NCBI GenBank assembly: GCA_964655775.1
Contig: CAZZNQ010000032.1
Location: 1-39,390 of the forward strand
Direction: 5' to 3'
DNA length: 39,390 nt
DNA from: CAZZNQ01 sp964655775
GTDB taxonomy: Bacteria; Planctomycetota; Brocadiia; SM23-32
The notes below the pieces were generated by a model that ran no database searches, was not told the origin of the DNA, and worked only from the letters and a program-made list of their open reading frames with translations. Below are positions 36,937 to 39,390 of the stretch, in pieces (positions within the stretch are counted from its first letter, which is position 1; each line of letters starts with the position of its first letter). The translations under genes were made by a program, and so were the position numbers.

Positions 36937-39390
36937 ATGCGATTCGAGCCCAGGAGCTTCCGCCGAGGGCCGTTCAGGCCCGACTCGTCGGAACAGGTGG
37001 ACCTGAAACCCATCGCCATCGCCGTCGGCGCGTTCTTCGCAATCATGCTCCTGGTGTGGCTGTTCGGTCGTCTCAGCTCGCTCCTGGTGGACTACTGGTG
37101 GTTCCAGTCCGTCGGTTACAGCGGCGTCTACCTGCGCACGCTGGGCGCGAAGGTGTTGCTCTGGTGGGTGGGATTCGGGGTGGGCTTCGGTATGGCGGCC
37201 ACGGGATTCGTTATTGCCGATCGCCTCGTGCGGGGCTCCGGGGTGGTGCTGGATCCGAAGTCGGCACTCAGCGGCGCCGGGTCGCGCAAGGTGGTCATGG
37301 TCGCGTTCTGGTTTGCTGCGGCGCTGGTTGGGCTTGCGGCGGCCGGGCAGGCGGCTGCCCAGTGGAACCGTGTGCTTCTGTGGCTGGGCAGGAGTCATTT
37401 CGGCGCGGCGGAGCCGATCTTCGGCAAGCATATCGGGTTCTACGTCTTCACGCTGCCTTTGCTGTCCGGCCTGCGAGTGTTCCTCCTGGTCCTGATCGTG
37501 GGCTCCGGGCTGACCGCCGCCGCATACTACGGGCTGGCGGGAGTTTTCGATCCGAAGGGAAATGTTGCCCTGCGTCGGAAAGCTGCGGCACACCTGTCCC
37601 GCATCGGCGGCGTGATTCTGCTGCTGGTGAGCGCCGGCTACGTGCTGGCCCGCTACGATCTACTCTACAGCACCACGGGCGTGGTATTCGGCCCGGGCTA
37701 CTCGGACGTCTACGGTCGCCTTCCGGCCTGTTGGGTGATGGCGGCGGTCAGTCTCGGACTGGCGGTGCTTCTTCTGGGCGGGCATCCGCTGAAGCGTCCG
37801 CGCCTGCTCATGGGGGCGGCCGGGGTGTGGTTTGCATGCCTCGTACTGGTGGTCGGGCTCTGGCCCGGGCTGCTGCAGAAGGTGCGCGTGGAGCCCAACG
37901 AACTGGACCTGGAGACACCCTACATCAAGCACAACATCGAGCAGACGCTGCGTGCGTATGAACTCGATAGCCTGGAACCGATGCTCTACCCGGCCGCGGC
38001 GACGCTCGACTACGAGACCGTGATGAGCGACCGGGCGACCACCGGCAACATACGTCTCTGGGACTGGCGACCGTTGCTGGAGACTTACCGGCAGATACAG
38101 GAGATCCGCTCCTATTACGAGTTCAACGACGCCGACGTGGACCGCTACATGCTCGAGGGGCGCGGCTACACCCAGATACTCCTCTCAGTGCGCGAGCTCG
38201 ACCCCACGCTGCTGGCCCAGACGTGGGTGAACACCCACCTTCAGTTCACGCACGGCTACGGTCTTTGCATGAGCCCGGTGAACGAACAGACCGAAGAGGG
38301 CCTGCCGGTGCTGATCGTGAAAGACATCCCCCCTTCGGTCCCGTCCGGCATCGAGCTGGAGCGCCCGCAGATCTACTACGGCGAAACCGCCGGCGGTTAC
38401 GTGTTCGTCGAAACCGAGACGGATGAGTTCGATTATCCGTTGGGGGACGAGAACAGGCTGACGCGCCACGAAGCACCCGGCGGCGTGCGCCTGGGTGGAT
38501 TCCTGGGCAAACTGGTCTTCGCCTATCATTTTCGGGACGTCAAGGTGCTGTTGTCCGACGCGCTAACTAAGGACAGCCGCGTGATGTATCATCGCACCGT
38601 GCCCGAGCGGGTGCGCCGGGTCGCCCCTTACCTGATGCTCGACAGCGATCCGTATCCGGTCATCCATGACGGTCGCGTCTTCTGGATACAGGATGCCTAC
38701 ACGGTTAGCGCGCGCTACCCCTACAGCGAACCCGTGGGGCGTGGCGGCGTCAACTACGTGCGCAACTCGGTCAAGGCCGTGGTCGATGCCTACCACGGCT
38801 CCGTCGATCTGTATATCAGCGATCCCGACGATCCGATAGTGCGCGCCTATGCGAAGGTCTTCCCCGGGCTCTACAAGCCCATGTCCGAGATGCCGCCCGC
38901 TCTGAGGGACCACGTTCGCTATCCGCTGGACTACTTCTCGATCCAGGCATCCAAGTTCAGCATCTATCACATGCAGGACCCGCGCGTGTTCTACAATCGC
39001 GAGGACGTCTGGGAGCTCCCGCTGGAGAAGTACCGCGGCCAGGACCGGCCGATGCAGAGCTACTACGTGATCATGCGACTGCCGGACAGGGAAGAACCCG
39101 AGTTCATCCTGATGCAGCCCTTCACGCCCAAGGGCAAGGACAACATGATCGCGTGGCTGGCGGGCCGTTGCGACGGCGCTAACTACGGGGAGCTTGTGGC
39201 CTTCAACTTCCCCAAGCAGAAGCTGGTGTATGGTCCGCGGCAGGTGGAGGCGCGCATCGACCAGGAACCGGACATCTCGCAGCAGCTCACCCTCTGGGGC
39301 CAGGGCGGCAGCGGCGTCATACGCGGCAACCTGCTGGTCATCCCCATCTCCGGCAGCATCCTCTACGTGGAGCCGCTGTACATCCGCGCG
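36937..39390 (+). CDS. UPF0182 (COG1615) membrane protein, 3' truncated by window end
   Basis: An open frame of 818 codons runs from ATG 36937 to the right edge without a stop, so the C-terminus is missing. The N-terminal 310 residues hold about seven hydrophobic segments, typical of the UPF0182 family. After them comes a large, probably periplasmic domain with family phrases: LDLETPYIKHNIEQTLRAYEL, LWDWRPLLETYRQIQEIRSYYEFNDADVDRYML, QTWVNTHLQFTHGYG, and PYLMLDSDPYPVI. Full-length members are about 900-1000 residues, so perhaps 100-150 are beyond the window. The biochemical role of the family is not known to me. The AAGAGGTGG ribosome site is good. It follows the secreted transglutaminase-like gene by 60 bp. 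Confidence 0.93.
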   Translation, partial: MRFEPRSFRRGPFRPDSSEQVDLKPIAIAVGAFFAIMLLVWLFGRLSSLLVDYWWFQSVGYSGVYLRTLGAKVLLWWVGFGVGFGMAATGFVIADRLVRGSGVVLDPKSALSGAGSRKVVMVAFWFAAALVGLAAAGQAAAQWNRVLLWLGRSHFGAAEPIFGKHIGFYVFTLPLLSGLRVFLLVLIVGSGLTAAAYYGLAGVFDPKGNVALRRKAAAHLSRIGGVILLLVSAGYVLARYDLLYSTTGVVFGPGYSDVYGRLPACWVMAAVSLGLAVLLLGGHPLKRPRLLMGAAGVWFACLVLVVGLWPGLLQKVRVEPNELDLETPYIKHNIEQTLRAYELDSLEPMLYPAAATLDYETVMSDRATTGNIRLWDWRPLLETYRQIQEIRSYYEFNDADVDRYMLEGRGYTQILLSVRELDPTLLAQTWVNTHLQFTHGYGLCMSPVNEQTEEGLPVLIVKDIPPSVPSGIELERPQIYYGETAGGYVFVETETDEFDYPLGDENRLTRHEAPGGVRLGGFLGKLVFAYHFRDVKVLLSDALTKDSRVMYHRTVPERVRRVAPYLMLDSDPYPVIHDGRVFWIQDAYTVSARYPYSEPVGRGGVNYVRNSVKAVVDAYHGSVDLYISDPDDPIVRAYAKVFPGLYKPMSEMPPALRDHVRYPLDYFSIQASKFSIYHMQDPRVFYNREDVWELPLEKYRGQDRPMQSYYVIMRLPDREEPEFILMQPFTPKGKDNMIAWLAGRCDGANYGELVAFNFPKQKLVYGPRQVEARIDQEPDISQQLTLWGQGGSGVIRGNLLVIPISGSILYVEPLYIRA

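Overview
The window is GC-rich, densely coded bacterial chromosome with no rRNA, tRNA, CRISPR array, transposase or phage genes that I can see. Kdo-synthesis genes (kdsD, kdsC, a Kdo-kinase-like protein) indicate a diderm with lipopolysaccharide. A PEP-CTERM secreted protein, a kinase/TPR/sulfatase-modifying-factor fusion, an FHA-GAF-SpoIIE phosphatase, a sulfatase-superfamily enzyme and several carbohydrate enzymes point to a PVC-like or related candidate phylum (Planctomycetota, Lentisphaerota or Hydrogenedentota type). The phylum is an inference. The window starts inside one gene and ends inside a UPF0182 membrane-protein gene.

Layout. 1-3500 (+): the end of an unknown gene, a TraR/DksA zinc-finger regulator, lspA, and an FHA-GAF-PP2C signalling protein. 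3493-6498: purN (-) diverges from a GH52-like six-hairpin glycosidase (+). 6539-13532 (-): a long leftward block with a pseudokinase-TPR-FGE membrane protein, a Kdo-kinase-like protein, kdsD, kdsC and an M20 peptidase. 13733-15069 (+): a XerC/D recombinase and a YbgC-like thioesterase. 15256-19659 (+): an export module of ABC transporter (with N-terminal PH-like domain and zinc ribbon), DUF1854 protein and HlyD-type membrane fusion protein, bounded by two terminator hairpins.

19961-24289 (+): a GntR regulator and both subunits of an ATP-citrate-lyase-like enzyme, tightly overlapped. 24401-26715 (+): two secreted proteins, the second a PEP-CTERM protein behind a near-consensus sigma-54 promoter. 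26815-30328: a zinc alcohol dehydrogenase (-) diverges from a GH4 glycosidase and amidohydrolase (+). 30353-32358 (-): a rhodanese-ferritin fusion and a flavin oxidoreductase. 32566-39390 (+): a sulfatase-fold enzyme with Thr at the nucleophile site, D-serine dehydratase, a secreted transglutaminase-like protein and UPF0182.

The best candidates for new biology are the GntR-controlled ATP-citrate-lyase pair in an apparently heterotrophic gene setting, the ABC-DUF1854-HlyD exporter, the kinase-like fusion that has lost both kinase and FGE catalytic residues, and the sigma-54-driven PEP-CTERM gene. All functions are read from motifs and remembered family features; no database search was run. Promoter calls are by-eye matches to consensus.
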